Notes: generated by a model from the sequence alone, not told the origin. DNA of 64,000 nt from Muricea muricata (GCA_963855995.1 OY979720.1:16822430-16886429); one strand, 5' to 3'; counted from the stretch's first letter, positions 36,201 to 50,200 are shown. Program-made: numbers and translations.

Positions 36201-38459
36201 GTGAAGACAATTGCGAAAATTTTGGGCTTTAAATTTTGAGAAAAATTGGTTAAAGTTAATAATTTACGTCGCATATTCATGCAAGAACGTGTGGTGTAGT
36301 GGTACAGGCTTTGTTGTGAATTTCCAGTAAGTTAGGCTCAAAACTCGGCGAAGACAGCTGCGAAATTTTTTTGGCTTCAAATTAAGCGAAAAATTGGTTA
36401 AAGTTAATAATTTACCATACATGGTCAAGCAAGAACGAGTGCTGCAGTGGTACAGGCTTTGTTGTGATATACCAGCAAGTTAGGTTCAAATCTCGGTGAA
36501 AACAGTTGCGAAGTTTTTGGGCTTTAAATTTTGAGCAAAAATTGGTTATTTAAAGTTTATAATTTACCTTCCATGTTCAAACAAGAACGTGTGCTGCAGT
36601 GGTACAGGCTTTGGTGTGAATTACTAGTAAGTTAGGCTCAAATCTCGGTGAAGACACTTGCGAAATTTTTGGCTCGAAATTAAAAGAAAAATTGGTTAAA
36701 GTTAATAATTTACCATACATGGTCAAGCAAGAACGTGTGATGCAGTGGTACCAGCTTTGGTGTGAATTACCAGCAAGTTAGGTTCAAATCTCGGTGAAGA
36801 CAGTTGTGAAATTTTTTGGCTCCAAATTAAGAGAAAAATTGGTTAAAGTTAATAATTTACCATACAGGTTCAAGCAAGAACGTGTGGTGCAGTAGTACAG
36901 GCTTTGGTGTGAATTACCAACAAGTTAGGTTCAAATGTCGGTGAAAACAGTTGTGAAATGTTTGGCTTCAAATTAAGAGAAAAATTGGTTAAAGTTAATA
37001 ATTTACCACCCATGTTCATGCAAGAGCGAGTGGTGCAGTGGTCCAGGCCTTAGTGTGAATTACCAACAAGTTAGTTTCAGATCTCGGTGAAGACAGTTAT
37101 GAAATTTTTAGCTTCAAGTTAAGAGAAAAATTGGTTAAAGTTAATAATTTACCATACAGGTTCGAGCAAGAACGTGTGGTGCAGTGGTACAGGCTTTGGT
37201 GTGAATTACCAACAAGTTAGGTTCAAATGTCGGTGAAAACAGTTGTGAAATTTTTGGCTTCAAATTAAGAGAAAAATTGGTTAAAGTTAATAATTTACCA
37301 TACAGGTTCAAGCAAGAACGTGTGGTGCAGTGGTACAGGCTTTGGTGTGAATTACCAACAAGTTAGGTTCAAATGTCGGTGAAAACAGTTGTGAAATTTT
37401 TGGCTTCAAATTAAGAGAAAAATTGGTTAAAGTTAATAATTTACCATACAGGTTCGAGCAAGAACGTGTGGTGCAGTGGTACAGGCTTTGGTGTGAATTA
37501 CCAACAAGTTAGGTTCAAATGTCGGTGAAAACAGTTGTGAAATTTTTGGCTTCAAATTAAGAGAAAAATTGGTTAAAGTTAATAATTTACCATTCGTGTT
37601 CAAGCAAGAACGTGTGGTGCAGTGGTACATGCCTTGCTGTGAATTACCAACAAGTTAGATTCAAATCTCGGTGAAGACAATTGCGAAAATTTTGGGCTTT
37701 AAATTTTGAGAAAAATTGGTTAAAGTTAATAATTTACGTCGCATATTCATGCAAGAACGTGTGGTGTAGTGGTACAGGCTTTGTTGTGAATTTCCAGTAA
37801 GTTAGGCTCAAAACTCGGCGAAGACAGCTGCGAAATTTTTTTGGCTTCAAATTAAGCGAAAAATTGGTTAAAGTTAATAATTTACCATACATGGTCAAGC
37901 AAGAACGAGTGCTGCAGTGGTACAGGCTTTGTTGTGAATTACCAGCAAGTTAGGTTCAAATCTCGGTGAAAACAGTTGCGAAGTTTTTGGGCTTTAAATT
38001 TTGAGCAAAAATTGGTTATTTAAAGTTTATAATTTACCTTACATGTTCAAAGAAGAACGTGTGATGCAGTGGTACAGGCTTTGGTGTGAATTACTAGTAA
38101 GTTAGGTTCAAATCTCGGTGAAGACACTTGCGAAATTTTTGGCTCGAAATTAAAAGAAAAATTGGTTAAAGTTAATAATTTACCATACATGGTCAAGCAA
38201 GAACGTGTGATGCAGTGGTACCAGCTTTGGTGTGAATTACCAGCAAGTTAGGTTCAAATCTCGGTGAAGACAGTTGTGAAATTTTTTGGCTCCAAATTAA
38301 GAGAAAAATTGGTTAAAGTTAATAATTTACCATACAGGTTCAAGCAAGAACGTGTGGTGCAGTAGTACAGGCTTTGGTGTGAATTACCAACAAGTTAGGT
38401 TCAAATGTCGGTGAAAACAGTTGTGAAATGTTTGGCTTCAAATTAAGAGAAAAATTGTT

Positions 38460-41400
38460 TAAAGTTAATAATTTACCATTTGTGTTCAAGCAAGAACGTG
38501 TGGTGCAGTGGTACATGCCTTGCTGTGAATTTCCAACAAGTTAGATTCAAATCTCGGTGAAGACAATTGCGAAAATTTTGGGCTTTAAATTTTGAGAAAA
38601 ATTGGTTAAAGTTAATAATTTACGTCGCAGGTTCATGCAAGAACGTGTGGTGTAGTGGTACAGGCTTTGTTGTGAATTTCCAGTAAGTTAGGCTCAAAAC
38701 TCGGCGAAGACAGCTGCGAAATTTTTTTGGCTTCAAATTAAGCGAAAAATTGGTTAAAGTTAATAATTTACCATACATGGTCAAGCAAGAACGAGTGCTG
38801 CAGTGGTACAGGCTTTGTTGTGAATTATCAGCAAGTTAGGTTCAAATCTCGGTGAAAACAGTTGCGAAGTTTTTGGGCTTTAAATTATGAGCAAAAATTG
38901 GTTATTTAAAGTTTATAATTTACCTTACATGTTCAAACAAGAACGTGTGATGCAGTGGTACAGGCTTTGGTGTGAATTACTAGTAAGTTAGGTTCAAATC
39001 TCGGTGAAGAGAGTTGCGAAATTTTTGGCTCCAAATTAAGAGAAAAATTAGTTAAAGTTAATAATTTACCATACATGGTCAAGCAAGGACGTGTGATGCA
39101 GTGGTACCAGCTTTGGTGTGAATTACCAGCAAGTTAGGTTCAAATCTCGGTGAAGACAGTTGTGAAATTTTTTGGCTCCAAATTAAGAGAAAAATTGGTT
39201 AAAGTTAATAATTTACCATACATGGTCAAGCAAGAACGAGTGCTGCAGTGGTACAGGCTTTGGTGTGAATTACCAGCAAGTTAGGTTCAAATCTCGGTGA
39301 AGACAGTTGCGAAATTTTTGGCTCCAAATTAAGAGAAAAATTGGTTAAAGTTAATAATTTACCATACATGGTCCAGCAAGCACGTGTGATGCAGTGGTAC
39401 CGGCTTTGGTGTGAACTACCAGCAAGTTAGGTTCAAATCTCGGTGAAGACAGTTGTGAAATTTTTGGCTCAAATTAAGAGAAAAATTGGTTAAAGTTAAT
39501 AATTTACCATACATGGTCAAGCAAGAACGAGTGCTGCAGTGGTACAGGCTTTGGTGTGAATTACCAGCAAGTTAGGTTCAAATCTCGGTGAAGACAGTTG
39601 TGAAATTTTTGGCTCAAATTAAGAGAAAAATTGGTTAAAGTTAATAATTTACCATACATGGTCAAGCAAGAACGAGTGCTGCAGTGGTACAGGCTTTGTT
39701 GTGAATTACCAGCAAGTTAGGTTCAAATCTCGGTGAAAACAGTTGCGAAGTTTTTGGGCTTTAAATTTTGAGCAAAAATTGGTTATTTAAAGTTTATAAT
39801 TTACCTTACATGTTCAAAGAAGAACGTGTGATGCAGTGGTACAGGCTTTGGTGTGAATTACTAGTAAGTTAGGTTCAAATCTCGGTGAAGACACTTGCGA
39901 AATTTTTGGCTCGAAATTAAAAGAAAAATTGGTTAAAGTTAATAATTTACCATACATGGTCAAGCAAGAACGTGTGATGCAGTGGTACCAGCTTTGGTGT
40001 GAATTACCAGCAAGTTAGGTTCAAATCTCGGTGAAGACAGTTGTGAAATTTTTTGGCTCCAAATTAAGAGAAAAATTGGTTAAAGTTAATAATTTACCAT
40101 ACAGGTTCAAGCAAGAACGTGTGGTGCAGTAGTACAGGCTTTGGTGTGAATTACCAACAAGTTAGGTTCAAATGTCGGTGAAAACAGTTGTGAAATGTTT
40201 GGCTTCAAATTAAGAGAAAAATTGGTTAAAGTTAATAATTTACCACCCATGTTCATGCAAGAGCGAGTGGTGCAGTGGTCCAGGCCTTAGTGTGAATTAC
40301 CAACAAGTTAGTTTCAGATCTCGGTGAAGACAGTTATGAAATTTTTAGCTTCAAGTTAAGAGAAAAATTGGTTAAAGTTAATAATTTACCATACAGGTTC
40401 GAGCAAGAACGTGTGGTGCAGTGGTACAGGCTTTGGTGTGAATTACCAACAAGTTAGGTTCAAATGTCGGTGAAAACAGTTGTGAAATTTTTGGCTTCAA
40501 ATTAAGAGAAAAATTGGTTAAAGTTAATAATTTACCATTCGTGTTCAAGCAAGAACATGTGGTGCAGTGGTACATGCCTTGCTGTGAATTACCAACAAGT
40601 TAGATTCAAATCTCGGTGAAGACAATTGCGAAAGTTTTGGGCTTTAAATTTTGAGAAAAATTGGTTAAAGTTAATAATTTACGTCGCATATTCATGCAAG
40701 AACGTGTGGTGTAGTGGTACAGGCTTTGTTGTGAATTTCCAGTAAGTTAGGCTCAAAACTCGGCGAAGACAGCTGCGAAATTTTTTTGGCTTCAAATTAA
40801 GCGAAAAATTGGTTAAAGTTAATAATTTACCATACATGGTCAAGCAAGAATGAGTGCTGCAGTGGTACAGGCTTTGTTGTGAATTACCAGCAAGTTAGGT
40901 TCAAATCTCGGTGAAAACAGTTGCGAAGTTTTTGGGCTTTAAATTTTGAGCAAAAATTGGTTATTTAAAGTTTATAATTTACCTTACATGTTCAAACAAG
41001 AACGTGTGATGCAGTGTTACAGGCTTTGGTGTGAATTACTAGTAAGTTAGGTTCAAATCTCGGTGAAGGCAGTTGCGAAATTTTTGGCTCCAAATTAAGA
41101 GAAAAATTGGTTAAAGTTAATAATTTACCATGCATGGTCTAGCAAGAACGTGTGATGCAGTGGTACCAGCTTTGGTGTGAATTACCAGCAAGTTAGGTTC
41201 AAATCTCGGTGAAGACAGTTGTGAAATTTTTTGGCTCCAAATTAAGAGAAAAATTGGTTAAAGTTAATAATTTACCATACATGGTCAAGCAAGAACGAGT
41301 GCTGCAGTGGTACAGGCTTTGGTGTGAATTACCAGCAAGTTAGGTTCAAATCTCGGTGAAGACAGTTGCGAAATTTTTGGCTCCAAATTAAGAGAAAAAT

Positions 41401-44400
41401 TGGTTAAAGTTAATAATTTACCATACATGGTCAAGCAAGAACGTGTGATGCAGTGGTACCGGCTTTGGTGTGAACTACCAGCAAGTTAGGTTCAAATCTC
41501 GGTGAAGACAGTTGTGAAAATTTTGGCTCCAAATTAAGAGAAAAATTGGTTAAAGTTAATAATTTACCATACATGGTCAAGCAAGAACGAGTGCTGCAGT
41601 GGTACAGGCTTTGGTGTGAATTACCAGCAAGTTAGGTTCAAATCTCGGTGAAGACAGTTGTGAAATTTTTGGCTTCAAATTAAGAGAAAAATTGTTTAAA
41701 GTTAATAATTTACCATTCGTGTTCAAGCAAGAACGTGTGGTGCAGTGGTACATGCCTTGCTGTGAATTACCAACAAGTTAGATTCAAATCTCGGTGAAGA
41801 CAATTGCGAAAATTTTGGGCTTTAAATTTTGAGAAAAATTGGTTAAAGTTAATAATTTACGTCGCAGGTTCATGCAAGAACGTGTGGTGTAGTGGTACAG
41901 GCTTTGTTGTGAATTTCCAGTAAGTTAGGCTCAAAACTCGGCGAAGACAGCTGCGAAATTTTTTTGGCTTCAAATTAAGCGAAAAATTGGTTAAAGTTAA
42001 TAATTTACCATACATGGTCAAGCAAGAACGAGTGCTGCAGTGGTACAGGCTTTGTTGTGAATTATCAGCAAGTTAGGTTCAAATCTCGGTGAAAACAGTT
42101 GCGAAGTTTTTGGGCTTTAAATTATGAGCAAAAATTGGTTATTTAAAGTTTATAATTTACCTTACATGTTCAAACAAGAACGTGTGATGCAGTGGTACAG
42201 GCTTTGGTGTGAATTACTAGTAAGTTAGGTTCAAATCTCGGTGAAGAGAGTTGCGAAATTTTTGGCTCCAAATTAAGAGAAAAATTAGTTAAAGTTAATA
42301 ATTTACCATACATGGTCAAGCAAGGACGTGTGATGCAGTGGTACCAGCTTTGGTGTGAATTACCAGCAAGTTAGGTTCAAATCTCGGTGAAGACAGTTGT
42401 GAAATTTTTTGGCTCCAAATTAAGAGAAAAATTGGTTAAAGTTAATAATTTACCATACATGGTCAAGCAAGAACGAGTGCTGCAGTGGTACAGGCTTTGG
42501 TGTGAATTACCAGCAAGTTAGGTTCAAATCTCGGTGAAGACAGTTGCGAAATTTTTGGCTCCAAATTAAGAGAAAAATTGGTTAAAGTTAATAATTTACC
42601 ATACATGGTCCAGCAAGCACGTGTGATGCAGTGGTACCGGCTTTGGTGTGAACTACCAGCAAGTTAGGTTCAAATCTCGGTGAAGACAGTTGTGAAATTT
42701 TTGGCTCAAATTAAGAGAAAAATTGGTTAAAGTTAATAATTTACCATACATGGTCAAGCAAGAACGAGTGCTGCAGTGGTACAGGCTTTGGTGTGAATTA
42801 CCAGCAAGTTAGGTTCAAATCTCGGTGAAGACAGTTGTGAAATTTTTGGCTCAAATTAAGAGAAAAATTGGTTAAAGTTAATAATTTACCATACATGGTC
42901 AAGCAAGAACGAGTGCTGCAGTGGTACAGGCTTTGTTGTGAATTACCAGCAAGTTAGGTTCAAATCTCGGTGAAAACAGTTGCGAAGTTTTTGGGCTTTA
43001 AATTTTGAGCAAAAATTGGTTATTTAAAGTTTATAATTTACCTTACATGTTCAAAGAAGAACGTGTGATGCAGTGGTACAGGCTTTGGTGTGAATTACTA
43101 GTAAGTTAGGTTCAAATCTCGGTGAAGACACTTGCGAAATTTTTGGCTCGAAATTAAAAGAAAAATTGGTTAAAGTTAATAATTTACCATACATGGTCAA
43201 GCAAGAACGTGTGATGCAGTGGTACCAGCTTTGGTGTGAATTACCAGCAAGTTAGGTTCAAATCTCGGTGAAGACAGTTGTGAAATTTTTTGGCTCCAAA
43301 TTAAGAGAAAAATTGGTTAAAGTTAATAATTTACCATACAGGTTCAAGCAAGAACGTGTGGTGCAGTAGTACAGGCTTTGGTGTGAATTACCAACAAGTT
43401 AGGTTCAAATGTCGGTGAAAACAGTTGTGAAATGTTTGGCTTCAAATTAAGAGAAAAATTGGTTAAAGTTAATAATTTACCACCCATGTTCATGCAAGAG
43501 CGAGTGGTGCAGTGGTCCAGGCCTTAGTGTGAATTACCAACAAGTTAGTTTCAGATCTCGGTGAAGACAGTTATGAAATTTTTAGCTTCAAGTTAAGAGA
43601 AAAATTGGTTAAAGTTAATAATTTACCATACAGGTTCGAGCAAGAACGTGTGGTGCAGTGGTACAGGCTTTGGTGTGAATTACCAACAAGTTAGGTTCAA
43701 ATGTCGGTGAAAACAGTTGTGAAATTTTTGGCTTCAAATTAAGAGAAAAATTGGTTAAAGTTAATAATTTACCATTCGTGTTCAAGCAAGAACATGTGGT
43801 GCAGTGGTACATGCCTTGCTGTGAATTACCAACAAGTTAGATTCAAATCTCGGTGAAGACAATTGCGAAAATTTTGGGCTTTAAATTTTGAGAAAAATTG
43901 GTTAAAGTTAATAATTTACGTCGCATATTCATGCAAGAACGTGTGGTGTAGTGGTACAGGCTTTGTTGTGAATTTCCAGTAAGTTAGGCTCAAAACTCGG
44001 CGAAGACAGCTGCGAAATTTTTTTGGCTTCAAATTAAGCGAAAAATTGGTTAAAGTTAATAATTTACCATACATGGTCAAGCAAGAATGAGTGCTGCAGT
44101 GGTACAGGCTTTGTTGTGAATTACCAGCAAGTTAGGTTCAAATCTCGGTGAAAACAGTTGCGAAGTTTTTGGGCTTTAAATTTTGAGCAAAAATTGGTTA
44201 TTTAAAGTTTATAATTTACCTTACATGTTCAAACAAGAACGTGTGATGCAGTGTTACAGGCTTTGGTGTGAATTACTAGTAAGTTAGGTTCAAATCTCGG
44301 TGAAGGCAGTTGCGAAATTTTTGGCTCCAAATTAAGAGAAAAATTGGTTAAAGTTAATAATTTACCATGCATGGTCTAGCAAGAACGTGTGATGCAGTGG

Positions 44401-46070
44401 TACCAGCTTTGGTGTGAATTACCAGCAAGTTAGGTTCAAATCTCGGTGAAGACAGTTGTGAAATTTTTTGGCTCCAAATTAAGAGAAAAATTGGTTAAAG
44501 TTAATAATTTACCATACATGGTCAAGCAAGAACGAGTGCTGCAGTGGTACAGGCTTTGGTGTGAATTACCAGCAAGTTAGGTTCAAATCTCGGTGAAGAC
44601 AGTTGCGAAATTTTTGGCTCCAAATTAAGAGAAAAATTGGTTAAAGTTAATAATTTACCATACATGGTCAAGCAAGAACGTGTGATGCAGTGGTACCGGC
44701 TTTGGTGTGAACTACCAGCAAGTTAGGTTCAAATCTCGGTGAAGACAGTTGTGAAAATTTTGGCTCCAAATTAAGAGAAAAATTGGTTAAAGTTAATAAT
44801 TTACCATACATGGTCAAGCAAGAACGAGTGCTGCAGTGGTACAGGCTTTGGTGTGAATTACCAGCAAGTTAGGTTCAAATCTCGGTGAAGACAGTTGTGA
44901 AATTTTTGGCTTCAAATTAAGAGAAAAATTGTTTAAAGTTAATAATTTACCATTCGTGTTCAAGCAAGAACGTGTGGTGCAGTGGTACATGCCTTGCTGT
45001 GAATTACCAACAAGTTAGATTCAAATCTCGGTGAAGACAATTGCGAAAATTTTGGGCTTTAAATTTTGAGAAAAATTGGTTAAAGTTAATAATTTACGTC
45101 GCAGGTTCATGCAAGAACGTGTGGTGTAGTGGTACAGGCTTTGTTGTGAATTTCCAGTAAGTTAGGCTCAAAACTCGGCGAAGACAGCTGCGAAATTTTT
45201 TTGGCTTCAAATTAAGCGAAAAATTGGTTAAAGTTAATAATTTACCATACATGGTCAAGCAAGAACGAGTGCTGCAGTGGTACAGGCTTTGTTGTGAATT
45301 ATCAGCAAGTTAGGTTCAAATCTCGGTGAAAACAGTTGCGAAGTTTTTGGGCTTTAAATTATGAGCAAAAATTGGTTATTTAAAGTTTATAATTTACCTT
45401 ACATGTTCAAACAAGAACGTGTGATGCAGTGGTACAGGCTTTGGTGTGAATTACTAGTAAGTTAGGTTCAAATCTCGGTGAAGAGAGTTGCGAAATTTTT
45501 GGCTCCAAATTAAGAGAAAAATTAGTTAAAGTTAATAATTTACCATACATGGTCAAGCAAGGACGTGTGATGCAGTGGTACCAGCTTTGGTGTGAATTAC
45601 CAGCAAGTTAGGTTCAAATCTCGGTGAAGACAGTTGTGAAATTTTTTGGCTCCAAATTAAGAGAAAAATTGGTTAAAGTTAATAATTTACCATACATGGT
45701 CAAGCAAGAACGAGTGCTGCAGTGGTACAGGCTTTGGTGTGAATTACCAGCAAGTTAGGTTCAAATCTCGGTGAAGACAGTTGCGAAATTTTTGGCTCCA
45801 AATTAAGAGAAAAATTGGTTAAAGTTAATAATTTACCATACATGGTCCAGCAAGCACGTGTGATGCAGTGGTACCGGCTTTGGTGTGAACTACCAGCAAG
45901 TTAGGTTCAAATCTCGGTGAAGACAGTTGTGAAATTTTTGGCTCAAATTAAGAGAAAAATTGGTTAAAGTTAATAATTTACCATACATGGTCAAGCAAGA
46001 ACGAGTGCTGCAGTGGTACAGGCTTTGGTGTGAATTACCAGCAAGTTAGGTTCAAATCTCGGTGAAGACA
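38460..46070 (+). repeat. 3,237-bp higher-order repeat within the satellite (about 2.4 copies)
   Basis: Marker variants recur at exactly 3,237-bp spacing: 'aaaaattgttt' ends at 38460, 41697 and 44934; 'caaggacgtgtg' occurs near 39083, 42320 and 45557. Twenty-two monomers make one unit (147.1 bp each). Copies look almost identical by eye. The third is cut near 46,070, where older monomers resume. Confidence 0.9.
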
Positions 46071-47015
46071 GTTGCGAAATTTTTGGGCTTCAAATTTTGA
46101 GCAAAAATTCATTAAAATTAATAATTTACCTTACATGTTCAAGCAAGAACGTGTGGTGCAGTGGTACATGCTTTGGTGTGAATTAACTACCAGCAAGTTA
46201 GGTTCAAATCTCATTGAAAACAATTGCGAATTTTTTGGGCTTTAAATTTTGAGCAGAAATTGGTGAAAGTTAATAATTTACCGTAAATGTTCAAGCAAGA
46301 ACGTCTCATGCAGCGGTACATGCTTTGGTGTGAATTACCAGCAAGTTAGGTTCAAATCTCGGTGAAAACAGTTGCGAAATTTTTGGCTTCAAATTAAGAG
46401 AAAAATTGGTTAAAGTTATTAATTTACCATACATGTTCAAGCAGAAACGTGTGGTGCAGTGGTACATGCTTTGGTGTGAATTACCAGTAAGTTAGGTTTA
46501 AATCTTGGTGAAGACAGTTGCGAAATTTTTGGCTTCAAATTAAGAGAAAATTGGTTAAAGTTATTAATTTACCTTACATGTTCAAGTAAGAAAGTCTGGT
46601 GCAGTGGTACATGCTTTGGTGTGAATTACCAGCAAGTTTGGTTCAAATCTCGGTGAAGACTGTTGCGAAATTTTTGGGCTTTAAATTTTGAGCAAAAATT
46701 GCTTGAAGTTAATAATTTACCATACATGTTCAAGCAAGAACGTGTGGTGCAGTGGTACATGCTTTGGTGTGAATTACCAGCAAGTTAGGTTCAAATCTCG
46801 GTGAAAACAGTTGTGAAATTTTTGGGCTTTAGATTTTGAGTAAAAATTGGTTGAAGTTAATAATTTACCTTACAAGTGTTCAAGCAAGAACGTGTGGTGC
46901 AGTGATACAGGTTTTTGTGTGAATTGCCAGTAAGTTACTGGTTCAAAACTCCGTGAAGACAGTTGCGAATTTTTTTTTTGGCTTTAAATTAAGAGAAAAA
47001 TTGGTTAAAGTCAAT

Positions 47016-47232
47016 AATTTCTTCTGATGCTCAAGCATGAAAAAGTGGATGCAGAATCGAAGCCCAAAGCGTGTACCAATACACCATTCGTAAAAAAAAA
47101 GAGAAAAACGAAAAAAAAGCTATGAAGTAAAAATAACGAGGCCGTTGATCTCATAAATGTTACTGGATAGCGGACAAGAACGAAGGACGAAGGTAAACAA
47201 GAAAGACTGAGAACTAATCTTAGGAAAACAAC
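47016..47232 (+). promoter_or_regulatory. GMPS 5' flank and leader, abutting satellite remnant
   Basis: Bases 47030-47090 look like a degenerate half monomer in opposite orientation ('cccaaagcgtgtaccaatac'). Only about 140 bp separate this from the GMPS ATG, so the core promoter must lie here or within the satellite edge. No TATA box in a convincing position. Confidence 0.4.
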
Positions 47233-50200
47233 ATGGCGAGCAAATCGAGCAAAACAGGTTCTCGTTCTTCTGCAAATGGCTACACAGAAAAGCAGCCAAA
47301 TAAAGCAGCGACGAAGCAAGAAAAGATTGTAATATTAGATGCTGGAGCTCAATATGGCAAGGTTAGCTTGGAAAGTTTATTGTGAGTTTTTACGTACTGG
47401 TAATCGTTCATACAAAGCATAATACCAGCTTCGGCTACTGAATAGCTTGCTGCCTGTAATAATTGTCTGTTCAGTCAGAATGTTATGCATAAGATCATAG
47501 AACGTTGAGAGATGTGAAAACAGACGTTGATATTTATAATAACGGTGGCGTTAAAATACCTCCATTAGATCCGACTTTACAATTTATTGCAAAATCAAAA
47601 TTTAATTTAATGTGTGCAGACTGGAAAGTTTGAAAATTGCGCGCCCGAGGTTTACGAAATGTAATAAAAAAATACATGAAGGACATCAAAACTGCCTGCC
47701 TGACATCTCGGTTGTGCAATACAAACTTTCTAGTGTGGGTATGCAGTATATTTAATAGTTAATAATGTGTATCTGAATTTGCATTTTTAGCAATTTTGTT
47801 TTCATTTTGCCTGGAGGTGAATGTGAAAACAAACTTCGTTAACAAAAACTATAATATGAATGCCTGGAAATTTTCTATTATTGCATAACCATGCAAAGAT
47901 CCTTGTTGTGCAATCTGTTCTGAGGTGCTGAAAAAATGTGTCAATGATGCAAAAATATGTACACCCAAAGTTTATGTGTGCTTATATACGGAGTGTGTGT
48001 TAAACTGCAAGCAAATTTATCACTGCTGTATGTGAAAATAAAACTCATTGGCAGAAACTACTATATGAGTAATGCACCAGTCAATGCAAAATGCTACTGT
48101 AGATGAATCTCGGTTGTTTCATGATTGTTTCACAATTACTCCAATTGTATCAATGCTAAAATAATTTTGGGTATGAATGAAAAAAAATTGGTGGATATGT
48201 TATGCTTTTCAAGTTTAGCTAACAGTTCATCAAACTAATAAAGCAAGCAATTCTTTGTTACTTTGCAGGTAATTGATCGACGGATACGAGAGTTGAAAGT
48301 TGACTCAGATTTTTTACCACTCGAGACAGCAGCGTCGGTTATACAGCAAAATAAATACAAGTAAGAAACAATATCTTGATAAGCATTTGAGGTAGTGCCA
48401 TCAAATGCACACAACCTGACATGATGTATAAGAAAAAGCACTTTCCGAAAAACAACATCTTGTAAACTCAAGATTTGAGCTTTTTAAAACAAGACAACAG
48501 TTCAGAGTCGAAATATCATGGCAAAATTGTTGTCTTGTTTTTAAAAGCTGAAATCTTTAGTTTACAAGATGTTGTTTTATGGAGTGTGTTTTTTCTTATA
48601 TTTTATTAAATTGTCTGCTGGTAATGGTTTTTGAAATGATGTACACAGAAGTTCCATGCTTCAAGCCAAAGGCCTTTTATCACTAAGAGCTTTCACCTAA
48701 AATGTTGAACTTCTCCTTTCAACAAGCAGTAGGGGTCTTATACCATAGTTATGTTTTATTCTTGCAAACTTGTAAGGTATTCTTGTGTTTTAGAGCAATC
48801 ATTATTTCTGGTGGCCCAGGCAGTGTGAATGATGCTAATCCAGTGTGGTGTGATCCTCAGATATTTGAATTGGGAATTCCCATTTTGGGAATATGCTATG
48901 GACACCAGGTGTGTATTACAGAGCAATTGGATAACCTAAGTCCTTAATGGATAGGCACTTGCTGATAAAAGGACTCATTATGCTTACTGTTTATGTAATA
49001 GGTCATTTGCCTGGGAATAAGGCAGGACATTCTGATTTGCTCGATGTATAACATTTTGCTGCAAGTGTCATGCAGCAAAAAATGCACAACTCATCAAATG
49101 CTTGACAAAAAATGTTATTCTTTTAGCTGATGAATGTGGTATGTGGCGGGAAAGTTTCAAAGAAAAGCTCCCGAGAAGATGGCCAATTTAAAATCTCAGT
49201 TGATAATTCATCTCTGTTATTTCGGTAACTTCACTGAATTCCTTTCATGTGCATTTTAAACTAATAGGTGGTATTATACAGGGTGTCCCTAAAATGGGAT
49301 ATTCTTACTGCTAATATGTACTCCATCTTTAGAGGTTTGTCTTCCTCTCAAGAAGTGTTGCTAACTCACGGCGACACTATTACGGATGTTGCTGCTCCAT
49401 TTAGAGTGACAGGAAAGTCTGGAAACCTTGTGTCAGGTTAGTTATTATTTGTATACATGGAAAATTATACTTTAAAGGGAAATGGCAGCAAAAAATGGTA
49501 AGTGTTTTGGATTTCAGCTCATGCTGAAAAGGTTTCACAAATATTGTATTGGTGGTAGTTATTTAGGCTTTGAATGGGTTATCCCTGTTGTGACGTCACC
49601 AAAACATTGTTAACGGGTTTAAAAATTAATCCAAGATGGCGGACAGTTCGATTATTCAGGTGACAATCTGTCCCGAAGTAAAACAGATATAAAAATTTTG
49701 TAATTGCTATTTCCCTTTAAACATAAGAAAGAAGGCTACGGAAGGCCCCAACTGAGTTATCACGCTTGGCAGCAAGTTGGTGATATGTTCCCCTTTGAAA
49801 TAAACTAAACTAGACTGAATTACAAAACCCCACCCCCTTCTTCTCTTCCCCCTCCCTTCTTCTCTTCCCCCCCCCCCCAAAAAAAAAAACAAGGACCTGG
49901 CTGTGTCCTGTTATAATGGAAAACGTGATAAAAGATTGATAGGAAACAATTGTTTCACAACAGTACTTGCAAGTATTGTACTTTCTAGGCTTAAGATGTC
50001 ACTGTTTTGTATACAGGCACCTCTCAAATACTATTTGTGGACAATCAACTGGAATTGAAACAGCAAATGCCTAGAATATTTGACCACCACCACCAAAAAC
50101 ATCCAAAGAGAAATTCGACATTTCAAGTGAAGGCTATACTTATAGCTTCTTCCGGAAATGCTGAAATTACGTTTGCATTTTTTTTGGTGGTGAGAAATTG

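Larger units (their letters stand above)
29046..47015 (+). repeat. tRNA-like satellite, right block (about 122 monomers, plus orientation)
   Basis: Monomers of about 147 bp in head-to-tail order. Example monomer: A-box TGGTGCAGTGG at 30127-30137; anticodon-type stem TTGGT 30146-30150, loop GTGAATT 30151-30157, stem ACCAA 30158-30162; B-box GGTTCAAATC at 30170-30179; TTTTT at 30201-30205. The other half, 'gagaaaaattggttaaagtt', is AT-rich. Some variants change the B-box (AAATG, GGCTCAAAAC, GTTTCAGATC) or extend the T-run to six or seven. Identical 65-codon minus-strand frames recurring inside (for example 31998-32195) are repeat shadows, not genes. Confidence 0.97.

Noticed and set aside
31998..43812. 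Five almost identical 65-aa minus-strand frames
   Set aside because: They recur at multiples of the satellite monomer and are antisense to the tRNA-like half; no start context, splice signals or protein similarity.
26925..47015. CRISPR-like array
   Set aside because: The whole unit repeats without unique spacers, in a eukaryotic genome; it is a satellite.
47011..47319. 102-aa minus-strand frame with hydrophobic stretch
   Set aside because: Antisense to GMPS exon 1 and its leader; no similarity.
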